From NCBI GenBank assembly GCA_934563745.1, contig CAKTHE010000010.1:1-59611 (forward strand): 59,611 bases of DNA, in the 5' to 3' direction. The position numbers were made by a program, and so were the translations under genes. The stretch is from an uncultured Dysosmobacter sp. (GTDB lineage: Bacteria > Bacillota > Clostridia > Oscillospirales > Oscillospiraceae). Under the pieces are notes generated by a model. It saw only the letters and a program-made list of their open reading frames with translations, did no database searches and was not told where the DNA came from. Positions 7,972-17,514 of this stretch are shown piece after piece; positions within the stretch are counted from its first letter, which is position 1, and each line of letters opens with the position of its first letter.

Positions 7972-8004
7972 CCCCTGCGCGGAGCCATAGCCGCGCAGGG
8001 GTTT
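7972..8004 (+). terminator. Terminator of the DUF3793-flavodoxin transcript
   Basis: CCCCTGCGCGG (7972-7982) pairs with CCGCGCAGGGG (7991-8001) around an 8-nt loop and is followed by TTTAC. The stem is strong and the U-run short. Confidence 0.7.
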
Positions 8005-8028
8005 ACTCCGTCCCGCAGCCGGCGAGCC

Positions 8029-8057
8029 TTGTCAAAATGGAGCGATTATGGTACAAT
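8029..8057 (+). promoter_or_regulatory. Sigma-A promoter for the PrsW-type protease gene
   Basis: TTGTCA at 8029-8034 and TACAAT at 8052-8057 with exactly 17 nt between. Confidence 0.75.
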
Positions 8058-8094
8058 CCAGCCATACGGACCCGCGTGGGCGAGGAGGAACGCA

Positions 8095-8823
8095 ATGTTG
8101 ATTTATTGGTTGGCAACGCCGATGATGGCGGTGGCGGCGCTGTATATTGCCGCGGCCCTGCTGCCGGCAGTTTTTCTTTTGCGCTATATTTACAAACAGG
8201 ATACGGTGGAAAAGGAGCCGCCGGCATTGCTGGGGCGGCTTTTGATCATGGGCGTTCTGGCGGCCTTATGTGCCGGCGCGGCGGAAAGCCTTTTGGAGCC
8301 GCTGCTGCAGCGCCTGATCAATCCGAATCGCCCCCTGTACGTCATTGTGCTGGCCTTTGCAATCGTGGGCGTCGCGGAGGAGGGGGCGAAGTTTTTCTTC
8401 TTAAAGCGCTGCACCTGGAACGATCCAAACTTTAACTTCCGCTTTGACGCCATGGTTTACTCCGTGTTTGTTTCCCTGGGATTTGCTGCAGTGGAAAATA
8501 TACGCTATGTGCTCAGTTTCGGATTGTCGGTGGCGCTGCCCCGGGCGCTGTTTGCCATACCGGGTCATATGTGCTTTGCCGTTTTTATGGGGCTTTTCTA
8601 CGGGCGTGCGAAGCTGTGCGAGGGACTGGGAGACGCGTGGGGCATGCAGAAAAATCTGCGCCGGGCCTATTTTGCGGCCGTGCTGCTGCACGGATTTTAC
8701 GATGCCTGCGCCATGCTGAATACCACGGCGTCCATGGTCGTCTTTTTGGTTTTTGTATTTTTGATGTACCGCAGGGCCTTTCGTTTGATCCGGCAGGAGT
8801 CTGCCACGGACGCTCCTGTGTAA
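8095..8823 (+). CDS. PrsW family intramembrane metalloprotease
   Basis: A 242-residue polytopic membrane protein. PrsW proteins are intramembrane proteases; in Bacillus subtilis PrsW cuts the anti-sigma factor RsiW. About seven hydrophobic segments are visible. The glutamate pair Glu95-Glu96 in IVGVAEEGAKFFFLKR, ENIRYVLSF, PGHMCFAVFMGLFYG and LLHGFYDACA carry the family's metal-site residues. ATG 8095 sits behind a GAGGAGGAA site. No sigma/anti-sigma pair is in the window, so its substrate is unknown. It is monocistronic between its own promoter and a bidirectional terminator. Confidence 0.88.
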   Translation: MLIYWLATPMMAVAALYIAAALLPAVFLLRYIYKQDTVEKEPPALLGRLLIMGVLAALCAGAAESLLEPLLQRLINPNRPLYVIVLAFAIVGVAEEGAKFFFLKRCTWNDPNFNFRFDAMVYSVFVSLGFAAVENIRYVLSFGLSVALPRALFAIPGHMCFAVFMGLFYGRAKLCEGLGDAWGMQKNLRRAYFAAVLLHGFYDACAMLNTTASMVVFLVFVFLMYRRAFRLIRQESATDAPV

Positions 8824-8834
8824 AACCGAACGAA

Positions 8835-8873
8835 AAACCCGCCCCGGCTGCGCAAAGCGGCCGGGGCGGGTTT
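8835..8873. terminator. Bidirectional terminator between PrsW and glycosyltransferase genes
   Basis: AAACCCGCCCCGGC (8835-8848) pairs with GCCGGGGCGGGTTT (8860-8873). T-runs are available on both strands, serving the convergent genes on each side. Confidence 0.8.
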
Positions 8874-8906
8874 CATAAGTGGTGCAGGCAGAGAACACGA
8901 GAAGCG

Positions 8907-10226
8907 TCAGGTCAGCACGGCGCGGATCCGATCCTGAATCTGTGCGTGGAGGGTGGCATACTGTGCAAGCTCCTCCGCACTGAGGCGGGCGGTCCGGGCC
9001 GATTCGTAAAGAGCCTGCGCAGCCCGCAGATCGGTGAGCACCGACTCTGCCGCAGGGGGAAAGAGGAAGCGGAGACGCTTCTGCGGGGCTTCCGGCTCCC
9101 GCAGCTCTTCCGTGCGCAAAAGGCCCTTGCCGCTCAGCCGCTGGACCAGCAGGGACAGCGTTCGCCGGGAAAGGCCGGCGAAGTCCGCAGCCTCCTGTCG
9201 GGTCACGGGACCGGGCAGACTGGACAGGATCAGCAAAGCTTCCGCCTCCTGCAGGGTAAGGGTGTTTTTCAGGGCGGCGGTTTCCAGATAGTGCTCCAGA
9301 AGCTTACGCTCCCGATAGGCGTCGGCCAGGGGGCCGGAGGCGCCCAGCAGCCCGGAATCCACCTGCATGCGCTCGCTGCCCAGCTTTTGCGAGCCGGGCA
9401 GAAGCGTGGGCGGGACTAGCCCGTCGCCGGCCGCATCGACCAGAAAGCGATAGACCTTCAGACGGCTGCGCTCGTATTCGTCCTCATCCAAAACGCTTTT
9501 ATAAAACTGCTGGTAATAGTCGAACATCATCAGCTTCATCTTAACGGTTTTGGAGAGGCTGACGTTCTGGTTGGCCAGAGACCCCTTGGTTTTTACATAG
9601 TAATAGATCGGGACCTGCAGCGCATAAAAGCGCTGGGCGTGACGAATGTATTCCAGGTTGAAAAGAAAATCTTCGCACCAGCTGATCTCGGGATCCATAC
9701 GCAGGTGGTGTTCCTCGATGATTGCCCGGCGGTAGAGCTTATTCCAAAGCACACCGTAATAAAAATCGGCCGGATTTTCCATCATATGGGCGGCATAGGC
9801 CTCCCGGGTCAGGACGCAATCCTCCTCGATGTCGCCCTTTTGGGAGACACGCTCGCCCACCACACGGTAAAAGTCCGCGATGACCAGGTCGCAGCTGTGT
9901 GCTTCGGCGGCCTGGACCAGGGAGGCGGTGGCGTCCGGAGTGATCCAGTCGTCACAGTCCAGAAATTCCACCCAGGTGCCGCGGGCCCGGTCCAAGGCCT
10001 GGTTGCGGCTGTCCGAGACGCCGGAATTCTCTTTGTGAAGGACCTGGATCCGGCTGTCCTTTGCGGCGTATGCATCGCAGATGGCTCCGGAGGCGTCCTT
10101 ACTGCCGTCATCGACCAGAAGCAGCTCATAATCCTGATATTCCTGCGAGAGGATGCTTTCGATGCAGCGGCCCACGGTAGCCTCGCCGTTGTAGACGGGA
10201 ACAATAATGCTGACGGTAGGTTTCAT
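8907..10226 (-). CDS. Family 2 glycosyltransferase with a C-terminal MarR-like winged helix
   Basis: A 439-residue protein. Residues 1 to about 225 are a GT-A fold family 2 glycosyltransferase: VSIIVPVYNGEATVGRCIES, VDDGS at 38-42, and DCDD at 90-93 as the metal/nucleotide-sugar DxD site. This resembles capsule or cell-wall polymer transferases; the acceptor is unknown. After a helical stretch, residues 309-439 read as a MarR family module: TLTLQEAEALLILSSLPG, VTRQEAADFAGLSRRTLSLL, VQRLSGKGLLR, a wing, and a C-terminal dimer-type helix LSAEELAQYATLHAQI. No stop or frameshift separates the two. ATG 10226 follows AAGGAG. Divergent XRE gene upstream. Confidence 0.82.
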   Translation of the reverse strand: MKPTVSIIVPVYNGEATVGRCIESILSQEYQDYELLLVDDGSKDASGAICDAYAAKDSRIQVLHKENSGVSDSRNQALDRARGTWVEFLDCDDWITPDATASLVQAAEAHSCDLVIADFYRVVGERVSQKGDIEEDCVLTREAYAAHMMENPADFYYGVLWNKLYRRAIIEEHHLRMDPEISWCEDFLFNLEYIRHAQRFYALQVPIYYYVKTKGSLANQNVSLSKTVKMKLMMFDYYQQFYKSVLDEDEYERSRLKVYRFLVDAAGDGLVPPTLLPGSQKLGSERMQVDSGLLGASGPLADAYRERKLLEHYLETAALKNTLTLQEAEALLILSSLPGPVTRQEAADFAGLSRRTLSLLVQRLSGKGLLRTEELREPEAPQKRLRFLFPPAAESVLTDLRAAQALYESARTARLSAEELAQYATLHAQIQDRIRAVLT

Positions 10227-10308
10227 GAAGACACTCCTTGTCCGGTTGAGTTGAACGTATTTTTCAGTATACCAGTTCAAGCTGCGCTTGACCAGCCCCA
10301 ATGCGGGA

Positions 10309-10337
10309 TTGTGTACCGGATTTCTCTGTGCTATGAT
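10309..10337 (+). promoter_or_regulatory. Promoter of the XRE regulator gene
   Basis: TTGTGT at 10309-10314, a 17-nt spacer and TATGAT at 10332-10337. On the other strand, near 10270, a TGG-TATACT extended -10 could drive the glycosyltransferase gene. Confidence 0.65.
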
Positions 10338-10369
10338 AACGGGGATAAGCCAACAAGGAGGAATGCAGT

Positions 10370-10834
10370 ATGGTGACCATGGCACAGCGTTTGGAACAGC
10401 TTCGGCAGGAGAAGGGACTCAGCCGCCCGGCTTTGTCCACAGCTTTGGGGCTGCCCAGAACGGCCATTGAAAAGTTTGAAACGGGGCGGCAGACGCCCAC
10501 ACAGGCACAGCAGGAAAAAATTGCGGCCTATTTCGGCGTGTCGGTTTTTTACCTGCGGGGAGAAAGCCCGGACACGACGCAGATGTCCGACTGGATGGAC
10601 GGCGCGTTCCAGCAGTCGGAGCAGCCGGCTCCGGCCGCGGTGCAGCAGCCGCGCCGGGCAGCCGCACAGGCTGCCCGTACGGCCCGGGAGGAAAGTCCGG
10701 TGTTTGCCGCATTTCTGGACAGCCCGAAGTTTAAGCAGTATCTGCAGAAGGCAATCCGGGAAGCGCTGGCCTCTCCGGAGGGACGGGCTCTTGTGGAAAA
10801 GGCGGTTCGCAAGGAGCTGGATCAGCGCCGCTGA
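10370..10834 (+). CDS. XRE family helix-turn-helix regulator with C-terminal helical tail
   Basis: A 154-residue protein. Residues 5-60 form a Cro/C1-type HTH (RLEQLRQEKGLSRPALSTAL, then GLPRTAIEKFETGRQTP). Residues about 75-105 are a Q/A/P-rich, probably disordered linker, and the last 45 residues form a charged amphipathic helix (KFKQYLQKAIREALASPEGR) that may oligomerise. ATG 10370 follows AAGGAGG at 8 nt. It is divergent from the GT2-MarR gene, sharing a 143-bp intergenic region, so control of that gene is plausible but unproven. Terminator at 10860. Confidence 0.82.
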   Translation: MVTMAQRLEQLRQEKGLSRPALSTALGLPRTAIEKFETGRQTPTQAQQEKIAAYFGVSVFYLRGESPDTTQMSDWMDGAFQQSEQPAPAAVQQPRRAAAQAARTAREESPVFAAFLDSPKFKQYLQKAIREALASPEGRALVEKAVRKELDQRR

Positions 10835-10859
10835 ACGGCATGACCGCAGAAGCTGGAAG

Positions 10860-10906
10860 AAAAAGCCCCCTGTGCGTGAGCGGGATCACGCACAGGGGGC
10901 TTTTTT
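10860..10906. terminator. Strong bidirectional terminator (20-bp perfect stem)
   Basis: AAAAAGCCCCCTGTGCGTGA pairs perfectly with TCACGCACAGGGGGCTTTTT around a GCGGGA loop. It stops both the XRE gene and the minus-strand glutamate dehydrogenase gene. Confidence 0.88.
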
Positions 10907-10944
10907 GATGGGAGAAGGGGGAAGAGGCGCAGGACCGCCGCTTC

Positions 10945-12354
<1,410 letters not shown>

Positions 12355-12371
12355 TCATATACTTATTTATT

Positions 12372-12401
12372 AGAATACTGGAAAAATAGGTACAACGGCA
12401 A
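12372..12401 (-). promoter_or_regulatory. Probable gdhA promoter
   Basis: On the minus strand TTGCCG (12401-12396), an 18-nt spacer and TATTCT (12377-12372). It leaves a leader of about 70 nt. Confidence 0.5.
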
Positions 12402-12433
12402 TGGAAAAATTGCATAAAAACGATTGCGCGTCA

Positions 12434-12447
12434 AGAAAGCGCTTGCA
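12434..12447 (-). promoter_or_regulatory. Catabolite-responsive element (cre) upstream of gdhA
   Basis: On the minus strand TGCAAGCGCTTTCT matches the CcpA consensus TGNAANCGNWNNCW at every fixed position. It lies about 35 bp upstream of the likely -35 box, a place where CcpA often activates. Its use depends on the organism having CcpA, which is not in the window. Confidence 0.6.
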
Positions 12448-12511
12448 ATAATTTTAACAAAATCGGTACGACCTTTTAACACTCCTCCCCGGGTACACGG
12501 GCACGGGGAAT

Positions 12512-12557
12512 ATAAAACGTGCCCGCCTCCTAAGAATTGGAAGCGGACACGTTTTAT
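12512..12557. terminator. Terminator of the MMPL operon
   Basis: ATAAAACGTG-C-CCGC pairs with GCGG-A-CACGTTTTAT around a loop of about 16 nt. On the minus strand it lies just after the MMPL gene. Confidence 0.7.
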
Positions 12558-12589
12558 CGGGAAGCAGGCGGGGCACAGCCCCGGGAACT

Positions 12590-14689
12590 TCAGGACTTGC
12601 CTGCAGCCTGCAGCTCCTTTTTCTTGACGGTGCGCCAGGAAAGGCTGGTTTTGTTGAACAGCGGCTCGCACACGTACAGGACCGGCGGCAGCAGGAAGAT
12701 GATCACAGCGGCGGAGATCAGGGCGCCCCGGGCCAGCATGGAGCAGATCGAGCCGATGATCTCAATATCCGACACGATGCTTACGCCCGTTGTGGCGGCA
12801 AACAGGACCAGCGCACTGGAGAGGATGGAGGCGTCCGAGGCGGTTGCCGCAATCCGAATGGCGTCCTTGCGGTCCTTGCCGGAGCGCAGCTCCTCCTGGA
12901 AGCGGGAGGTCATCAAAATCGCGTAATCCACCGTGGCGCCCAATTGGATGCAGCCGATAATGGTGGGGGAGACGAAGGGGATGACTGTGCCGGTGAAGTA
13001 AGGGATGCCCTGGTTGATGAAGATGGCCAGTTCGATGGTAGCCACCAGAACGACCGGCACGGAAACGGAGCGGAAGACCAGTGCGATGATCAGGAAGATC
13101 GCAGCGATGGAGATGTAGTTGGTGGTTTTGAAGTCCACGGCTGAGGTTTCGATCAGGTCGTTGGTCAGCGCGGCCTCACCGGTGATCAGGCCGTTTTCGT
13201 CATAGTCCTTGACGATGGCCGTCAGCTCCTTGATCTGATCGGCAACCTCGTTGGTGGCCGTGTTGTAGGAGGAGTTGACCATCATCATCTGCCAGCCGTT
13301 GTTTTTCAGCATTTCCCGGACAGAGGAGGGGATGAAGAAGTCCGGGATCCCGGCGCCCAGCATGGAATGATACGAGATGACCGAAGTGATCCCGTCCAGG
13401 TCCTGAATCCGCTGCTCCATCTCGCTCATTTCGCCGGCGGTCAAATCGTCGCGGACCAGGATAAAGTGAGACGAGGCCATATCGTAGTCGCTTTTAAGCT
13501 TGTCGTTGGCCACGATGGAGGGCATATCCTGCGGCAGAGACTTATCCAGCTTATAGTAAACCTCGGTCATATTCTGCGCGGTCGCAAAGGGAATGAACAG
13601 CAGAATGAACACGGCCACAAACAGGGCTCTGCGGCGGATAATGCCGTCGTTGAGCCGCTCCGTATTGGGCAGGAGCGCTTTGTGGCGGTGCTTGACGATC
13701 TTGCCGTCAAAGATCAGCAGTATAGCGGGCAGGACCAGCAGCACGCACAAGACGCCGATCACCACGCCCTTGGCCATGACGATGCCGATGTCCCGGCCCA
13801 GCGTCAGGCGCATGAAGCACAGCGCCAGGAAGCCGGCCACGGTCGTCAGGCTGGACCCGGAAAGGGAGGCGAAGGCGGCATCCACGGCGGCGGCCATAGC
13901 GTCGCGCTTGTCTTCGTAGTTCCGGCACTCTTCCACATAGCGCCGGTAGAGGAAAATGGAATAGTCCATGGTAACGCCCAGCTGCAGAACGGCGGCAATG
14001 GCCTTTGTGATGTAGGAGATTTCCCCCAGGAAGATGTTGGTGCCCAGATTATAGAGGACGGCCATGCCGATGCAGGCCAGCAATACCAGCGGAAGCATGG
14101 TGGACTCCGTGGTCAGCAGCATGGCAACCAGGGACAGCACGACGGCCAGGATCACGTAGACGGGGATCTCCTTGTCGGTCAGGTCCTTGGTGTCCTTGAT
14201 GGTAACGGAGAAGCCGGCCAGGAAGCAATTCTTGTTGCACAGGGCCCGGATCTCGTCAATGGCCTGCATGGTCGCTTCCGAAGCGCCGGGCTGGTCGTAC
14301 TGAATGATCATCATGGTGCCGTCGCCGGCATAGAACATTTCGCGGAAATCAGCGGGGATCATATCCGTGGGGACCTGAATGCCGATGAGGCTGGATACCC
14401 AGATGGCGTTGCTGACACCGGGGACCTTCTGGATGTCCCGCAGCAGGCGGTTGGTATAATCGGCAGGCATATCCTCCACGATCAGCATGCTGGTGGCGGC
14501 CATATGGAAGGGGTCCTCCAGCAGGGACATGCCCTCCGAGGAGTCCAGATCCTGGGGCAGATAGGTCAGCAGGTCATAGTTGATGCGTGTGCCCACGGCG
14601 CCCAGTGCGGCGGGAATCAGCAGCAGGACGGCGATCAGCGCCACCAGCTTGGGCTTGCGGGTCATATGGACGGAAAACTTGTGAATCAT
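12590..14689 (-). CDS. MMPL/RND-type membrane transporter
   Basis: A 699-residue membrane protein with the doubled RND layout. A first TM helix lies near residue 15 (KPKLVALIAVLLLIPAALGA), then an extracytoplasmic loop of about 150 residues (ISLGSLP-like TYLPQDLDSSEG region) and a block of about five TM helices holding the charged QLGVTMDYSIFLYRRYVEE motif. A second loop and second block follow with QLGATVDYAILMTSRFQEE. The repeated GxTxDYxxFL/M motif carries the Asp-Tyr relay of MMPL proteins. Members export lipids or hydrophobic compounds using the proton gradient. The gene is 15 nt after the coiled-coil protein gene and must act with it. The C-terminus is cytosolic and lysine-rich. Confidence 0.92.
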   Translation of the reverse strand: MIHKFSVHMTRKPKLVALIAVLLLIPAALGAVGTRINYDLLTYLPQDLDSSEGMSLLEDPFHMAATSMLIVEDMPADYTNRLLRDIQKVPGVSNAIWVSSLIGIQVPTDMIPADFREMFYAGDGTMMIIQYDQPGASEATMQAIDEIRALCNKNCFLAGFSVTIKDTKDLTDKEIPVYVILAVVLSLVAMLLTTESTMLPLVLLACIGMAVLYNLGTNIFLGEISYITKAIAAVLQLGVTMDYSIFLYRRYVEECRNYEDKRDAMAAAVDAAFASLSGSSLTTVAGFLALCFMRLTLGRDIGIVMAKGVVIGVLCVLLVLPAILLIFDGKIVKHRHKALLPNTERLNDGIIRRRALFVAVFILLFIPFATAQNMTEVYYKLDKSLPQDMPSIVANDKLKSDYDMASSHFILVRDDLTAGEMSEMEQRIQDLDGITSVISYHSMLGAGIPDFFIPSSVREMLKNNGWQMMMVNSSYNTATNEVADQIKELTAIVKDYDENGLITGEAALTNDLIETSAVDFKTTNYISIAAIFLIIALVFRSVSVPVVLVATIELAIFINQGIPYFTGTVIPFVSPTIIGCIQLGATVDYAILMTSRFQEELRSGKDRKDAIRIAATASDASILSSALVLFAATTGVSIVSDIEIIGSICSMLARGALISAAVIIFLLPPVLYVCEPLFNKTSLSWRTVKKKELQAAGKS

Positions 14690-14704
14690 GAAGCGACCCT
14701 CCCA

Positions 14705-17191
14705 TCAATGACGGAAGATCCCGAAAAGAGCTGCGCCGATGGATTTGAAGAGGTTGACGACCCGCTGGCCGAACGTCGTGGAGACCGTCTGCTCCGTTTC
14801 CTCGGCGGAGGAGGTGCCTGCGGAAGTTTCAATCTCCTGGGTGCGGATCAGGACCTGTATGCTCTGGGGCGCCGGATTACGGGTGTCGGTCAGGGATTCG
14901 GCATCGGCATTGGCATCCATTAAAAGAAGGTTGTTGACATCTCCGGTATATTCGTTCCAGGTATCTTCAATGATGGAGCTGATCCCGTCCTTGGCGGATT
15001 TTACATTGTTGGTTTTGCTCAGGCTGTTGGCGGCGGCCCGCAGTGTGGCGGAGAGGCCCTCCAGCGTCTGCTTGGTGCCGGCGTCTGCCTGAGAGCCGGC
15101 GGTTTTCAGAACGTCCTCAAACGTCCCCAGGAACTGATGGGTATCCGTAAGCAGGGTGGAAAGCCCTTCCACCGTGGACTTGGAGTCGCTCAGCGTCTGC
15201 TTGAGCTCGTCCGTGTTGTTTTTCATCACGCTGTGCAGGGAATCCAGAGCGTCCAGGGCGTCGTCCAGACTGTCCAGAAGCGCCTTGCTCCGATCCGCCA
15301 GGTCATCCGTTTTTTCCAGCGTGCCGGCCGTCAGCCGCAGCAGGGAGGAGAGGTCGCCGGAAAGACCGTCCTGAGTGCCCAACAGGCGGCAAAGCTCCTG
15401 GGCGCTGGCGGTCATGCCCTGCATGGAGGTGCGAAGCTTGGCAAGGGAGGAGGCATCCTGCTTGGCGGCTGCCATTGCGGCGGTGTCCAGCGTGGTGGAG
15501 GCACCGGTGACCTTGTTCATGTACAGCATGGCAACCAGGAACGCATCCGAATCCATGGATCCGGCCCCGCCGGTGACGGCGGCATACGCGCACTGAAGCT
15601 GCTTGGCTTTGTAGTAGGAGGCGGCAGCGCCGGGCTGCTGCGCTTCCAGCGCGGGCAGGATCACGGCAAGCGCCTGCTCCTCCGAAGCGCCGGCCTGCTC
15701 CATGGCGGCGACCTTCTCGTCCACGCCGGCGACCAGTTCCTTCATCTGCGCCACCTGCGCCAGTGCCTGGTCGGCACTCAGGCTCTGTCCGTTTTGAGAA
15801 GCCTGCACCATCAGGGCGGCAACGGCAAACTGATCAAAGCTCAAAGAAGAGCCCTGACCGACGCTCTGATAGACCCGGTTCAGGGCCTGGGCCTGTTCCA
15901 GCGCGGCATTGAGCTCGCTCAGGGTCTTGCCCTGAATGGTGACCTCCTCGGCGCCTACACCCAGCTTCAGCTCTGCCAGGGTGGGCAGCAGATCATCCAG
16001 CTGGGTGCGGATGCGGTCCGCCTCGTCGCCCAGCTTTTCCAGATCGTCCGCGGAGGCCTTTCCTGCGGCGGCGATCCGCTTGAGCTCCTTGTTCAGGTCG
16101 TCTACCTCGTCCTGCAGCTTTTCCAGCTCATCCTGCACATCCCGGGCGGAGTCGTTCAGGCTGTCCAGAGCTTTGGTGGTGTCGTCGATGACCTGCGAGG
16201 CCTGGTCCAGATGGCCCGGCAGCGTGCTTAAAGACTGATTGAGAACAACCAGATCCCCCAGGACCAGATCGCCCTTGGCATAGAGGTCCGATTTGCTGGA
16301 GGAGATGGTCTCCCGGGCCGTATCCAGCTGATCCAGACCGTTGGCCGTGGCGTAGAGGCTGCCGCTCATGTCGTTGAGGGAATCCAGAAGCGTATCAAGG
16401 CTGTCGGAGAGCTTGTTGTAGTTTTCCTCCAGCTCGTCTTTCCGCTCCCCGAGCTTGGAGATCTCCTGCAGCTGAGAAAGCGTGGCCGGGACCATCAGAA
16501 AGGTCATGCCGCCGAAGGAGAAATCGTTGCTGCCGACCCGGATTGTATAGTGCCCCTCTTCGCCGGGGAAGCCCAGAAACAGCACGACCCGCAGGTTGCC
16601 GATCAGCTGGACCTGCGCGCCGGGAGCTTCCAGAGAGAGGATGTCATCCTGATTAAAGATGGCCATTGCTTCCAGGGTGTAGTTGTGCTTGGCATAGTCG
16701 CTGGCGGCGTCGTTGGGAACGGCATCCGTGACGATTTCCACGACGCCGGTCTTTCCGGCCAGATCCTCGGCCTTGGTGGGAACGCCGTTGAGCGTATAAT
16801 GGACCGAGAGGGTCCAGGGCAGCGCCTCAAAGGGCTTGGCGGTTTTTCCTTCGAAATAGAAATGATCCGGAGCGGAGCCGTCGGAAAAGTCGAACACGGT
16901 GGAACCGTCGGCGCTCTGGGCCTGGGTGCCGTCGGTGAGATTGATTACCTCGTCATAGTCCCCGTAGTCGCGCAGCTGGGAGGCTCCGTTGGTGGCATAG
17001 CTTTTCACCACACCGCCCTCACTGAGGTTTCCGTAATAATCGGTGATGGCGTAGTAGGCTTCGTCGTAGGTGGGCGTGACGCCGTCGCCTACGGCATAAA
17101 CAGGGACGTTTGCGGCCAGCAGGGCCGCGCACAGGGCGCCGATCCCAACGCAGCGGACGGCCTTGTGCTTGCTCATAAATCTGTGAATCAT
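14705..17191 (-). CDS. Secreted coiled-coil protein, partner of the MMPL transporter
   Basis: An 828-residue protein with a signal peptide (KAVRCVGIGALCAALLAANV, cut near VYA). A beta-rich domain of about residues 35-250 follows. Then comes a very long heptad-rich region (residues about 250-430 and 590-740; e.g. DSLDTLLDSLNDMSGSLYAT, DELEKLQDEVDDLNKELKRI) interrupted by an alanine/glutamine-rich helical insert. The tail is a hydrophobic FKSIGAALFGIF. It resembles the extracellular domains of YhgE/Pip-type proteins, but here as a separate secreted or tail-anchored chain. ATG 17191 follows AAGGGAG. I infer a periplasm-equivalent scaffold or ESX/phage-infection-type accessory for the MMPL pump; no catalytic motif is visible. 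Confidence 0.75.
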   Translation of the reverse strand: MIHRFMSKHKAVRCVGIGALCAALLAANVPVYAVGDGVTPTYDEAYYAITDYYGNLSEGGVVKSYATNGASQLRDYGDYDEVINLTDGTQAQSADGSTVFDFSDGSAPDHFYFEGKTAKPFEALPWTLSVHYTLNGVPTKAEDLAGKTGVVEIVTDAVPNDAASDYAKHNYTLEAMAIFNQDDILSLEAPGAQVQLIGNLRVVLFLGFPGEEGHYTIRVGSNDFSFGGMTFLMVPATLSQLQEISKLGERKDELEENYNKLSDSLDTLLDSLNDMSGSLYATANGLDQLDTARETISSSKSDLYAKGDLVLGDLVVLNQSLSTLPGHLDQASQVIDDTTKALDSLNDSARDVQDELEKLQDEVDDLNKELKRIAAAGKASADDLEKLGDEADRIRTQLDDLLPTLAELKLGVGAEEVTIQGKTLSELNAALEQAQALNRVYQSVGQGSSLSFDQFAVAALMVQASQNGQSLSADQALAQVAQMKELVAGVDEKVAAMEQAGASEEQALAVILPALEAQQPGAAASYYKAKQLQCAYAAVTGGAGSMDSDAFLVAMLYMNKVTGASTTLDTAAMAAAKQDASSLAKLRTSMQGMTASAQELCRLLGTQDGLSGDLSSLLRLTAGTLEKTDDLADRSKALLDSLDDALDALDSLHSVMKNNTDELKQTLSDSKSTVEGLSTLLTDTHQFLGTFEDVLKTAGSQADAGTKQTLEGLSATLRAAANSLSKTNNVKSAKDGISSIIEDTWNEYTGDVNNLLLMDANADAESLTDTRNPAPQSIQVLIRTQEIETSAGTSSAEETEQTVSTTFGQRVVNLFKSIGAALFGIFRH

Positions 17192-17327
17192 GGCGGTACT
17201 CCCTTTTCAAATGATGTTGTGCGCATCCGGAAGCCGGAGGAACACAGACTTCTCCAGACTCCCACGCTGATTGCGTTCCTATTCTAGTCGGGCTGTCGGA
17301 TGAAGAAAACGGACAGAGAAAGAAGAA

Positions 17328-17376
17328 GTGTCAAAAACTTGAACACATCCCCGGAAATACAAAAAAATGTGACACA
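17328..17376. promoter_or_regulatory. Candidate operators in the intergenic region between the MMPL operon and tandem tetR genes
   Basis: The 323-bp divergent spacer (17192-17514) holds GTGTCAA-AAAC-TTGAACAC (17328-17346) and the perfect TGTGACACA (17368-17376), both palindromic and sharing the half-sequence TGT(G/C)A. A TAGAAT -10-like box lies on the minus strand at 17281-17286. The sites are plausible TetR operators; which regulator binds is unknown. Confidence 0.4.
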
Positions 17377-17455
17377 ATCGAAAAACCGTAAAAAATTTGG
17401 CACAAAGGCATAAGCATGCAGATTTCCGGGGCGCGGATCCGCCGAAAGATTTCCC

Positions 17456-17484
17456 TTGCGAACGGCCGCGGTTTTCTATACAAT
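17456..17484 (+). promoter_or_regulatory. Promoter of the tandem tetR operon
   Basis: TTGCGA at 17456-17461 and TACAAT at 17479-17484 with 17 nt between, followed by GGAGGTGAG 17 nt later. Confidence 0.75.
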
Positions 17485-17514
17485 GAAGATTAGATCATTC
17501 GGAGGTGAGTCTTG

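Noticed and set aside
13367..14923. Long plus-strand frame (518 codons) opposite the MMPL and coiled-coil genes
   Set aside because: Its composition is His/Gln/Gly-rich as expected for the antisense of a GC-rich gene, there is no ribosome site, and the opposite frame is a clear membrane transporter.
15137..16231. Plus-strand frame of 364 codons inside the coiled-coil gene
   Set aside because: Glycine/glutamine-rich mirror of heptad repeats, no start signal.
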